Origin: Oxalobacteraceae bacterium OTU3CAMAD1
GTDB taxonomy: Bacteria > Pseudomonadota > Gammaproteobacteria > Burkholderiales > Burkholderiaceae_D
Direction: 5' to 3'
Assembly: GCA_024123915.1 (NCBI GenBank)
Contig: CP099650.1
Span: 7,192,001-7,256,000 of the forward strand
Length of the DNA: 64,000 nt
Under the pieces are notes generated by a model, which searched no databases, was not told the origin of the DNA, and saw nothing but the letters and a program-made list of their open reading frames with translations. The position numbers were made by a program, and so were the translations under genes. How positions within the stretch are numbered: position 1 is the stretch's first letter; each line of letters opens with the position of its first letter. This document shows positions 44,216 to 51,977 of this stretch, one piece after another.

Positions 44216-45232
44216 ATGCCCGAGAAGAACCTGCCCGAACTGATCACCCTGAAACGTCTGATCGACGAAGGTGGACGCCATCTGGAAGTGAGCACCCCTT
44301 GTACGGTGGCCATGGACGGCCGCCAGTTCCCCGTCTACACGATCGCCCTCGGCAATCCGAGCCCGGACGTGCCGGCGCTGGGTTTTTTCGGCGGCATCCA
44401 CGGTCTGGAGCGCATCGGCACGCAAGTCATCCTGTCCTTCCTGGAGAGCCTGCTGGCGCGGCTGCGCTGGGACAGCACCCTGCACCAGCAACTTGAATCG
44501 ATGCGGCTGGTGTTCATGCCCTTGGTCAATCCCGGCGGCATGTGGCAGGCCACGCGCTGCAATCCGCAGGGCGTCGACCTGATGCGCAACGCGCCGCTGA
44601 GCGCGGTGGAAAAAGTCCCGTTCATGCTGGGCGGCCAGCGCTACAGCCACCATTTGCCGTGGTATCGCGGCGTGGCCGGCGCGCCGATGGAGCCGGAAAG
44701 CCAAGCCGTCTGCGACCTGGTCGCGCGCGAACTGCTGACGCGCCAGTTCAGCATGGCGCTCGACTGCCACTCCGGCTTCGGCCTGCGCGACCGCATCTGG
44801 TTTCCCCACGCCCACACGGCCACGCCGATTCCGCACCTGGCCGACATCGGCGCGCTCGAGCAGTTGTTCACCCAGAGCTATCCCAATCATAACTACGTGT
44901 TCGAGCCGCAAAGCCGCCAGTACCGCACCCATGGCGACCTGTGGGACTACCTGTACCTGAACGGCACCACCGGCAGCGACCGCGCCTTCCTGCCGCTGAC
45001 CCTGGAGATGGGCTCGTGGCTGTGGGTGAAGAAAAATCCGCGCCAGATCTTCGACCGCGTCGCCTTCTTCAATCCGACGGCGGCGCACCGCTTGCAGCGG
45101 GTGCTGCGGCGCCACCTGATCTGGTTCGACTTCCTGATGCGGGCCGCCAACAGCCATGGGCGCTGGATGCCGGAGGGCCTGGCGCGCAAGGTGCAGCACC
45201 GGCGCGCGCTGTCGCAGTGGTATCACACATGA
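44216..45232 (+). CDS. M14-family zinc carboxypeptidase-like protein
   Basis: 338 aa cytoplasmic protein of the succinylglutamate desuccinylase/aspartoacylase-type M14 fold. Zinc ligands are His62 and Glu65 (FFGGIHGLERIG) and His185 (ALDCHSGFG); the catalytic Glu is Glu264 (LPLTLEMGSW). RCNPQGVDLMRNAP is the substrate-Arg/Asn region. No leader. First gene of a tight operon: its stop overlaps the start of the alpha/beta hydrolase (ATGA). Substrate unknown; a peptidase or amidohydrolase for small acylated amino acids or muropeptides is possible. Confidence 0.88.
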   Translation: MPEKNLPELITLKRLIDEGGRHLEVSTPCTVAMDGRQFPVYTIALGNPSPDVPALGFFGGIHGLERIGTQVILSFLESLLARLRWDSTLHQQLESMRLVFMPLVNPGGMWQATRCNPQGVDLMRNAPLSAVEKVPFMLGGQRYSHHLPWYRGVAGAPMEPESQAVCDLVARELLTRQFSMALDCHSGFGLRDRIWFPHAHTATPIPHLADIGALEQLFTQSYPNHNYVFEPQSRQYRTHGDLWDYLYLNGTTGSDRAFLPLTLEMGSWLWVKKNPRQIFDRVAFFNPTAAHRLQRVLRRHLIWFDFLMRAANSHGRWMPEGLARKVQHRRALSQWYHT

Positions 45233-46014
45233 GCATCGTGGCCGAGGACGCCGGCACCTGGGTGCTGTTGCGCGGCCTGATGCGCGAGCAGCGCCACTGG
45301 GGTCGCTTTCCCAACCAGTTGGCCGAGACGGTGGTCGGCGCCGAAGTCGTCACGCCCGACCTGCCCGGCAACGGCCAGCGGCATGCGCTGCGCAGCCCGA
45401 CGACGGTGGCGGACATGGTCGCGTTCTGCCGCCAGGATCTGCTGGCGCGCGGCGCGCGCCCGCCCTATTCGCTGCTGGCGCTGTCGCTGGGCGGCATGGT
45501 GGCGGTGGAATGGGCCAGCCGCCATCCGGGCGAGTTGACCCGCTGCGTGCTGATCAACACCAGCATGCGTCCCCACAGCCGCTTCCACGAGCGGCTGCGC
45601 TGGCAAAACTATGGCGCCATCGTCAGGCAGTTGCTCGATGGCGGCGTCGACCAGCAGGAACGGCTGATCCTGCGCCTGACCAGCCGCCACGGCGACGCCG
45701 CCGAACGCGCCGGCCTGCTGAACCGCTGGCTGGGTTACCAGCGCGAGTTTCCCGTCACGCGCGCCAACGCGCTGCGCCAGCTGTGGTCGGCCGCGCGCTT
45801 CCGCGCCCCGGCGGCGCGTCCCGCCGTGCCGCTGCTGGTGTTGAGCAGCGCCGGCGACCAGCTGGTCGATCCGCGCTGCTCGCGCCGGCTGGCCGAGGCT
45901 TGGCAAGCCGAGCACCGCGAGCATCCCGACGCCGGCCACGACCTGCCCCTGGACGACGGCGCCTGGGTCGCCGGCCAGGTCGGAAAATGGCTGGCCGCCG
46001 GCAAAGCCGGGTAA
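45229..46014 (+). CDS. Alpha/beta hydrolase
   Basis: 261 aa from MSIVAEDAGTWVLLRGL at 45229, overlapping the previous stop by 4 bp. The fold shows VLLRGLMREQRHWGRFPNQLAE, VVTPDLPGNGQRHAL, the nucleophile elbow LALSLGGMVAVEWA with Ser about residue 86, AGDQLVDPRCS as the acid segment and AGHDLPLDD with the catalytic His. Esterase or lipase-type activity on small substrates is expected from the family. Translational coupling to the M14 protein suggests a shared pathway. Confidence 0.88.
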   Translation: MSIVAEDAGTWVLLRGLMREQRHWGRFPNQLAETVVGAEVVTPDLPGNGQRHALRSPTTVADMVAFCRQDLLARGARPPYSLLALSLGGMVAVEWASRHPGELTRCVLINTSMRPHSRFHERLRWQNYGAIVRQLLDGGVDQQERLILRLTSRHGDAAERAGLLNRWLGYQREFPVTRANALRQLWSAARFRAPAARPAVPLLVLSSAGDQLVDPRCSRRLAEAWQAEHREHPDAGHDLPLDDGAWVAGQVGKWLAAGKAG

Positions 46015-46026
46015 AATACCGGCCCT

Positions 46027-46308
46027 ATGACCTCGACCACACCGGCGATGGCATGCCGCCCGAACTGTGGCGCCTGCTGTACCGCCCCCTCCATCTCCAG
46101 CGCCATCCCCGGTATGCCCAACGGCAAGCCGGCCGGCGTGCGCTGCATCCAGCTCCAGGACGACAACCGCTGCGGCATCTTCGGCAGGCCGGAGCGCCCG
46201 GCCTGCTGCGGCGGTTTGCAGCCGTCCGCGGAAATGTGCGGCGCCAGCCGCGAGCAAGCGATGCTGTGGCTGGACGAACTGGAGCGCGCCACCGCGCCGG
46301 CCAACTGA
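46027..46308 (+). CDS. YkgJ family cysteine cluster protein
   Basis: 93 aa with a spaced set of cysteines: [16 protein letters not shown] (four), [27 protein letters not shown] and [10 protein letters not shown]. This is the YkgJ/zinc- or iron-chelating cluster pattern; the metal has not been shown in the family. Cytoplasmic, no leader. It lies 12 bp behind the hydrolase and is the third gene of this operon. Confidence 0.9.
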   Translation: MTSTTPAMACRPNCGACCTAPSISSAIPGMPNGKPAGVRCIQLQDDNRCGIFGRPERPACCGGLQPSAEMCGASREQAMLWLDELERATAPAN

Positions 46309-46400
46309 CGCCCCTTGGCGAAACATCCGTTACCAAGGAACGTAGTGCCAAACCCGCTGTCCAACCATGGGTGCCTTGCCGCGAGAGCAGGCACACTTAC

Positions 46401-48818
46401 ATGCGAGCGGCGGACCACATGGACAAAAAACACGAACACCGCAACGATGCCCGTACCGTCTTATTCGTCGACCCGAACGGCGACATCCTGACCTGGGACC
46501 GCGAAAGCGCCGCCGCGTTCGGATGGCCGGACGGCCAATCAAAAAACATCGCCGACGTGCTGGCGCCGGAGGCGCGCGAAGACTGGAAGCGCGACGCCGC
46601 CGCGCTGCTGTCGGAGGGCGGCAGCCGGACCGTCGACGTCGCCGCCGACGACGCGCGCCCGCGCCGCGCCCACATGCGGCTGTGGCCGCAGTACGCGCCG
46701 GACGGCCAACTGGCCGGCTGCGCCATCGATATCGCCGCCGCGCAGCCAGGCGGCCGGCGCAGGGCCGACATGATCGGCGCGCTGCCGCTCAGCGCCATCA
46801 TCAAACTGTTTCCGGGAACCTTTTATGTGATCGACCGCGAAGGCCGCTTCGTGCTGTGGAACAGCAACCTGGAACGCATGACCGAAATGACGTCGCGCCA
46901 GCTCGAACGACTCAAGGTGTCACAGCTGTTCAACAAGGAGGACCGCGCCCGGGTCGAGGAAAATCTGCGCGCGGTGATCGACCAGAACCAGGAGGCGCTG
47001 ATCGAGGCCAGCTTCGTCAGCCGCAGCGGCAAGGCCAGCACCTTCCTGATGTCCGGCACGCGCATCCGTTGCGAGGACGAGCATTACGTCTGCGGCATCG
47101 GGCTGGACATGACCCGCCGCCACGAACAGGAAATCCTGCTGCGCCTGCGCGAGCGCGCGCTGCACGCGGCCAGCAACGGCATCATCATCAGCCGCTGCGC
47201 CGGCAAGGACAATCCGATCGTCTACGTCAACCCGGCTTTCGAACGCATCACCGGCTACAGCGCGCAGGAAGTCATGGGCCGCGATTCGCGCTTCATGGCG
47301 GCGCCCGGACTGGACCAGGACGCCCGCATGCAGCTGCGCGAGGCCATCTGCGAGCGGCGCGAGGCCAACGTGATTTTCCGCAACCTGCGCAAGGACGGCG
47401 AGCTGTTCTGGAACGAGCTGACCATCACGCCGGTGCACGACGACAACGGCATTGTCACGCACTACATCGGGGTCATCAACGACGTCACCGCCGTCAAGCA
47501 GCGCACCTCGCACCTGGAACACCGGGTCAACCACGATCCCCTGACCGGGCTGGCCAACCGCAACCTGCTGTGGGACCGGCTTGAGCAGGCGCTGCATGTC
47601 GCCCAGCGCAACAAAACGCTGGTGGCGACGATGCTGATCGACCTGAACAAGTTCAAGCTGATCAACGACACCTTCGGCCACGAGGCCGGCGACGTGGTGC
47701 TGACCGCAGTCGCCAGGCGCATGCTGGCGTCGGTGCGCGACAGCGACACCGTCGCCCGGCTCAGCGGCGACGAATTCGTGCTGGTGCTGGCCAACCAGCC
47801 GTCGCTGCGCTACACCTTGCGCATGATCGACCGGCTGCGCGAGGCGCTGGCGGTGCCGGTCGCCTTCGACAGCACCGAGATCGCCATCGGCGCGGCCATC
47901 GGCGTGAGCATCTATCCGCACGACGGCGATTCCCCGGTCGACCTGGTCAAGGCGGCCGACATCGCCATGTACCACGCCAAATCGGCCGGCAAAAGCGATG
48001 TGCACTTTTATTCGGCGGACATGAAGTCGTCCTCGGACGCCAAACACAAGATGGAAGCGGACATGCGCGCGGCACTCGACAAGGACGAGTTCTTTTTGCT
48101 GTTCCAGCCGCGCCTGTGCACGCGGACCGATCGCTACGGCAGCGTCGAGGCGCTGCTGCGCTGGCGCCACCCCGAACTGGGGGTGTTGACGCCGATTTCG
48201 TTCATGGCCGAGGCCGAGGAGAACGGCATGGTGCGGGCGATCGGCGCACGCGTGCTCGATCTCGCGGTGCAGTTCCTGCGCGACATGCGCGACGAGGGCT
48301 TCGTCGATCTGGCGGCCTCCATCAATGTCGGCTACCGCGAAATCAGCCAGCCGAACTTTATCGCCGACATCCATCGGCGCTTGATGGACGCCGGTTTGCC
48401 GGCCGACAGCCTGGCACTGGAAATCAACGAAAAGAATTTGGTGCGTAACCTGCAACTGAGCCGCGATGTAACACGGCAAATGCATGACGCCGGCATTAAA
48501 CTGTCCATCGACGAGTTCGGCAATGGTTTTACCAGCTTGAGCAACCTGCCCGCGCTGGGGGCGTCTCACCTGAAACTAAACAAGACGGCGGTCAGCGGGA
48601 TTTCCCAGGACGGCGACCATGGCACGCTGGCGACCATACTGATCGACGTCGGCCACGATCTGAAAATAGAGGTGGTCGGCACGGGCGTGGAGACGGAACT
48701 GCAAGCGGCGTTCCTGCGTGAGAACGGCTGCGACGAACTGCAGGGCAGCTTTATCAGCCACCCGCTGGCGGCCAGCGCCCTCAAACCGCTACTGGTGCCG
48801 CATTCCCGGCGCACCTAG
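46401..48818 (+). CDS. PAS-PAS-LOV-like-GGDEF-EAL composite c-di-GMP protein with degenerate EAL
   Basis: 805 aa from MRAADHMDKKHEHRND at 46401 (ATG at 46419 also possible); the frame stays open upstream through the hydrolase genes but that part is not this gene. Three PAS domains: about 15-110, 135-240 and 250-375. The third has LOV-type features (VYVNPAFERITGYSAQEVMG, FRNLRKDGELFWNEL) but GRDSRF (about 293) in place of GxNCRF. The GGDEF motif is SGDEF (about 455) with I-site RDSD. EAL has SVEALLRW (about 582) but DEFGNG (about 703) instead of DDFGTG and GTGVET (about 758) instead of AEGVET, so phosphodiesterase activity is doubtful. Confidence 0.93.
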   Translation: MRAADHMDKKHEHRNDARTVLFVDPNGDILTWDRESAAAFGWPDGQSKNIADVLAPEAREDWKRDAAALLSEGGSRTVDVAADDARPRRAHMRLWPQYAPDGQLAGCAIDIAAAQPGGRRRADMIGALPLSAIIKLFPGTFYVIDREGRFVLWNSNLERMTEMTSRQLERLKVSQLFNKEDRARVEENLRAVIDQNQEALIEASFVSRSGKASTFLMSGTRIRCEDEHYVCGIGLDMTRRHEQEILLRLRERALHAASNGIIISRCAGKDNPIVYVNPAFERITGYSAQEVMGRDSRFMAAPGLDQDARMQLREAICERREANVIFRNLRKDGELFWNELTITPVHDDNGIVTHYIGVINDVTAVKQRTSHLEHRVNHDPLTGLANRNLLWDRLEQALHVAQRNKTLVATMLIDLNKFKLINDTFGHEAGDVVLTAVARRMLASVRDSDTVARLSGDEFVLVLANQPSLRYTLRMIDRLREALAVPVAFDSTEIAIGAAIGVSIYPHDGDSPVDLVKAADIAMYHAKSAGKSDVHFYSADMKSSSDAKHKMEADMRAALDKDEFFLLFQPRLCTRTDRYGSVEALLRWRHPELGVLTPISFMAEAEENGMVRAIGARVLDLAVQFLRDMRDEGFVDLAASINVGYREISQPNFIADIHRRLMDAGLPADSLALEINEKNLVRNLQLSRDVTRQMHDAGIKLSIDEFGNGFTSLSNLPALGASHLKLNKTAVSGISQDGDHGTLATILIDVGHDLKIEVVGTGVETELQAAFLRENGCDELQGSFISHPLAASALKPLLVPHSRRT

Positions 48819-48973
48819 CGCACCGCCATCTGCGACAACAATTGCATCAGCTGCGCATACACGCGCGCGTAGAATTTCGCCCGGGACTTGGACGCGGGCG
48901 CCACGGACGGCGTTTGCGGGCATGCGGCCACACCGTTACGGGGGACATTGGACGACGGAGTGGAATGGGACAT
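48815..48973 (-). CDS. Small ORF with strong ribosome-binding site
   Basis: 52 aa starting MSHSTPSSNVPRNGVAACPQ, ending AQLMQLLSQMAVR. AGGAGG (48978-48983 on the minus strand) is 4 bases before the ATG at 48973, an ideal Shine-Dalgarno. Its stop overlaps the stop of the c-di-GMP gene in a shared CTAG. The middle is basic and the end amphipathic. No family recognised. It is the only candidate gene in the 312-bp gap 48819-49130. Confidence 0.5.
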   Translation of the reverse strand: MSHSTPSSNVPRNGVAACPQTPSVAPASKSRAKFYARVYAQLMQLLSQMAVR

Positions 48974-49130
48974 GATGCCTCCTGGCTGGTTCATTGACGC
49001 CTCTCCCATCGATAAAATCTTACTCATGGAGTTTCAGCGGCGTATGGGGTATATTTTCATCCCGCATGCACGCGCGATCAAACGAGTTATTTTCGATTGA
49101 TGCATAAGAAAAATTTAGCCTCAGGATGCC

Positions 49131-50027
49131 ATGAACAAACCGTTGCGCTCCCTGTCCGGCCTCGTCGACTTCGACTGCGCGGCCCGCTGGGGCAGTTTCA
49201 AGCTGGCCGCACAGGAACTGCACAAGACGCCGGCGGCGATCAGCCTGCAGGTCAAGCAGCTCGAGGCCGCGCTCGGCTTCGAGCTGTTCATCCGCCACCC
49301 GCGCCACATCACGCTGACGGAAAAGGGGCAGGAGCTGGCCGTGACGGTGCGCCGCGTGCTGGGCGAGCTGCGCGCCAAGGTCGAGGCGCTGCGGGGCGAC
49401 GACGAGGAGAAAATCCTGCGCATCTCGACCACCCATTCGCTGGCGATCAAATGGCTGGTGCAGCGCATCGACCGCTTCACCAAGCTGTATCCGGAGCTCG
49501 ATATCCGCATCGACTCGACCGACCGGCTGGTCGATATGAACGACGACAACACCGACGTCGCGCTGCGCATCACGGAGGTCGACAACGACGATCCCGACTT
49601 TCTGTTCCACGTGCGGCTGGTGGCGGTCTACAGCCCGTCCTTGCTGGCACAAGGCGAGACGGCGCTGACCCCGGCCGACCTGCGGCGCTTTCCGCTGCTA
49701 TACGAGGACTCCACCGAAAATTGGATCAGGTTGCTGCGCGATCACGGCTTGCTCAAGGGAAAGCACGACTTTTCGCGCTCCTACACCAACGCGGCGGTGC
49801 TGGTGCAGGCGGCGCTGGCCGGCCACGGCGTCGGCCTGACCCATTACACCATCGCCTATGAAGACATCCGCAGCGGCGCGCTGAAGATGATCCCCGGCTT
49901 CACCGCCACCTACGGGCGCGGCTACCGGCTGCTGGTCAACCCCGGCAAGCGCGGGATGAGCAAAGTTGCCCACTTCAGCGCCTGGCTGCGCGCCGAGATC
50001 GCCGAGGTCGAACGGTCATTCGATTGA
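49131..50027 (+). CDS. LysR family transcriptional regulator (GcvA-like)
   Basis: 298 aa. N-terminal HTH: LSGLVDFDCAARWGSFKLAAQELHKTPAAISLQVKQLEAALGFELF. The PRHITLTEKGQELA part and effector domain ILRISTTHSLAIKWLVQRIDRF, VDMNDDNTDVALRI, HGVGLTHYTIAYEDI are of the GcvA/AmpR type. Upstream 48974-49130 is AT-rich and probably holds the promoter. Codirectional with, and 54 bp before, the periplasmic binding protein, which may be its target or its neighbour by chance. Confidence 0.93.
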   Translation: MNKPLRSLSGLVDFDCAARWGSFKLAAQELHKTPAAISLQVKQLEAALGFELFIRHPRHITLTEKGQELAVTVRRVLGELRAKVEALRGDDEEKILRISTTHSLAIKWLVQRIDRFTKLYPELDIRIDSTDRLVDMNDDNTDVALRITEVDNDDPDFLFHVRLVAVYSPSLLAQGETALTPADLRRFPLLYEDSTENWIRLLRDHGLLKGKHDFSRSYTNAAVLVQAALAGHGVGLTHYTIAYEDIRSGALKMIPGFTATYGRGYRLLVNPGKRGMSKVAHFSAWLRAEIAEVERSFD

Positions 50028-50081
50028 CGCCGCGCGGGGAATGGGCTACCTTTTGCGCAGTCAATATCCCCCGGGCGCCGC

Positions 50082-50825
50082 ATGACCGCATCACTCCGTG
50101 CACTACTCCCCCTCCTCGCCGGCGCGCTGCTGGCGGCGCAGCCATCAATGACCACAGCGGCGGCGACGGCGGAGCCGGCCCAACGCACGCTGCGCTTCGT
50201 GCAAAAGATCGAAGACGCACCCGCCCAGTCGGGTCCGCGCAAGGGCGGCTTCCAGGAGGCCTTGGGCAACGCGCTGGGCAAGCAGCTGGGCATGAAGGTG
50301 CAGTTCCTCGGCCTGCCACGCAAACGCATGACGAGCGCGCTCGAATCGGGTGACGGCGACATCGTCTGCGGCTATCTGCCCGCCTGGTTCAAGGGCGACT
50401 TCAACTGGAGCCGCACTTTCATCCCCACCTCCGAGGTACTGATCGCCTCGAAACGGGTGCCGGCGCCGGCGTCGATCGAGGCCGTGCGCGGCAAAACCGT
50501 CGGCACCGTGCTCGGCTTCCACTACCCGGACATCGAACAAAAGCTCGGCGCCGACTTCGTGCGCGACGACGCTCCATCGCTCAACCTGACGGTGCGCAAG
50601 TGGCAGGCCGGGCGCTTCGACTATTTCCTGACCACGGGCCAGTCGATCGAGAAGCAATTCCCCCACGGCGAGCTGGCGGCCGGCTACAACCTGCTGGTCG
50701 TCAGCGAGGTCAAGAGCGGTTGCGCCGTTTCGCGCAAGGGCCACGTCACCGTGGAACAGGTCAGCGCCGCCCTCGACGCGCTGGAGAAAAACGGCGAAAT
50801 GACGCGGTTGCTGCGGCTGCGCTGA
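50082..50825 (+). CDS. Periplasmic substrate-binding protein (family 3 type)
   Basis: 247 aa with a signal peptide ending in TTAAATAE. Two-lobe type II binding fold: RTLRFVQKIEDAPAQSG, GGFQEALGNALGKQLGMKVQFLGLPRKRMTSALESGDGDIVCGYL, ASIEAVRGKTVGTVLGFHYP, RFDYFLTTGQSI and ALDALEKNGEMTRLLRL. No permease or ATPase genes follow, so it is an orphan, as many such proteins in this group are, and may serve sensing or an unlinked transporter. Ligand not predicted. Confidence 0.85.
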   Translation: MTASLRALLPLLAGALLAAQPSMTTAAATAEPAQRTLRFVQKIEDAPAQSGPRKGGFQEALGNALGKQLGMKVQFLGLPRKRMTSALESGDGDIVCGYLPAWFKGDFNWSRTFIPTSEVLIASKRVPAPASIEAVRGKTVGTVLGFHYPDIEQKLGADFVRDDAPSLNLTVRKWQAGRFDYFLTTGQSIEKQFPHGELAAGYNLLVVSEVKSGCAVSRKGHVTVEQVSAALDALEKNGEMTRLLRLR

Positions 50826-50897
50826 CCGCCATTTTTACCGCACTGCGACACCGCCCCGCGCGACGCGCGGCGGCGGGCTTTCAACCCGCAAAGCCAG

Positions 50898-50926
50898 GCG
50901 GGGTCGTACCCCAAGGGGTACGCCCC
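50898..50926. repeat. REP-like palindrome, copy 1 (GGGGTCGTACCCC family)
   Basis: GGGGTCGTACCCC (50900-50912), AA, then GGGGTACGCCCC (50915-50926), one mismatch to the perfect complement. It follows the binding-protein stop by about 75 bp. The rest of the 50826-51112 gap holds a GC-rich segment and an inverted TTTCGTA/TACGAAA pair (50994-51000 and 51018-51024) near the uppP promoter region. No gene is evident. Confidence 0.75.
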
Positions 50927-51112
50927 CTCACCACTGGTGCGCGCTCCGCCCTCGGGGGCGCCGGGTTGCGACTTTTTATGTCGCACCGCACAATTTCGTA
51001 TTACGGTTGAGTTAGATTACGAAAAGACAACGCCGAACATGGTAAGCTTCGACCCCGGCGGCACAAACATCGCGTCTTTCCCTCAAACTCCCTCGCGTAA
51101 CTACTTAATTAC

Positions 51113-51952
51113 ATGGATATTGTTCTCGCACTAAAAGCCATCATCATGGGCCTGGTCGAAGGTTTCACGGAATTCCTGCCGATCTCCTCCACCGGTCACC
51201 TGATCCTCACCGAGCACCTGCTGGGCTTTCAGGGCATGGAAGAACAAATGAACGTCTTTGAAATCGTGATCCAGGCCGGCGCCATCTTCGCCGTCTGCTG
51301 GGAGTACCGCGCCCGCATCGCCAAGGCCTTCGCCGGCGTGACCTCCGACCGCGCCCAGCAACGCTTCGTCCTCAACATCGGCATCGCCTTCCTGCCGCTG
51401 GCCGTGCTGGGCCTGATCTTCGGCAACCTGCTCAAGACCTACCTGTTCAAGCCGGTGCCGGTGGCCATCGCGCTGATCGTCGGCGGCATCATCATCCTGC
51501 TCGTCGAGCGCCACGCGGCGGCCAACCCGGTCAGCGTGCGCGTGCGCTCGGTCGAGGACATGACGCCGCTCGACGCCTTGAAAATGGGCATCGCCCAAGC
51601 GTTCGCGCTGATTCCGGGCACCAGCCGCTCCGGCTCGACCATCATCGGCGGCATGATGTTCGGCCTGTCGCGCCAGGTGGCCACCGAGTTTTCCTTCCTG
51701 CTCGGCATTCCGACCCTGCTGATCGCCTCCGCCTATTCGCTGTACAAGGCGCGCGCGCTGCTGTCGGTGTCGGACCTGCCGATGTTTACCCTTGGCACCG
51801 TCGCAGCCTTTATTTCCGCTTTCTTCTGCGTGCGCTGGCTGCTGCGCTATATCGCCACCCATACTTTCACGATATTTGCGTGGTATCGCATCGCTTTTGG
51901 CCTGCTGGTGCTCATCACAGGTTACACTGGCGTGATCGTCTGGAAGGACTAA
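51113..51952 (+). CDS. uppP: Undecaprenyl-diphosphatase
   Basis: 279 aa inner-membrane enzyme that recycles the lipid carrier by removing a phosphate from undecaprenyl diphosphate; it also gives bacitracin resistance. The two active-site segments are present: [17 protein letters not shown] (residues about 17-33) and [14 protein letters not shown] (about 170-183). About eight membrane helices are visible. The start [17 protein letters not shown] is the usual N-terminus. recQ follows with a gap of 25 bp; the two may be cotranscribed. Confidence 0.98.
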   Translation: MDIVLALKAIIMGLVEGFTEFLPISSTGHLILTEHLLGFQGMEEQMNVFEIVIQAGAIFAVCWEYRARIAKAFAGVTSDRAQQRFVLNIGIAFLPLAVLGLIFGNLLKTYLFKPVPVAIALIVGGIIILLVERHAAANPVSVRVRSVEDMTPLDALKMGIAQAFALIPGTSRSGSTIIGGMMFGLSRQVATEFSFLLGIPTLLIASAYSLYKARALLSVSDLPMFTLGTVAAFISAFFCVRWLLRYIATHTFTIFAWYRIAFGLLVLITGYTGVIVWKD

Positions 51953-51977
51953 CTTTTTGAGTAGTTGCAGTGGCATC

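Noticed and set aside
45156..46400. Upstream extension of the PAS-GGDEF-EAL protein by about 415 codons
   Set aside because: This part is a shadow of the alpha/beta hydrolase and YkgJ genes, which have all expected motifs in another phase.
50994..51024. TTTCGTA ... TACGAAA inverted pair before uppP as a specific operator
   Set aside because: Arms of only 7 bp with a 17-base gap; a chance pair is likely and no regulator is known for it, so it is only mentioned in the gap description.
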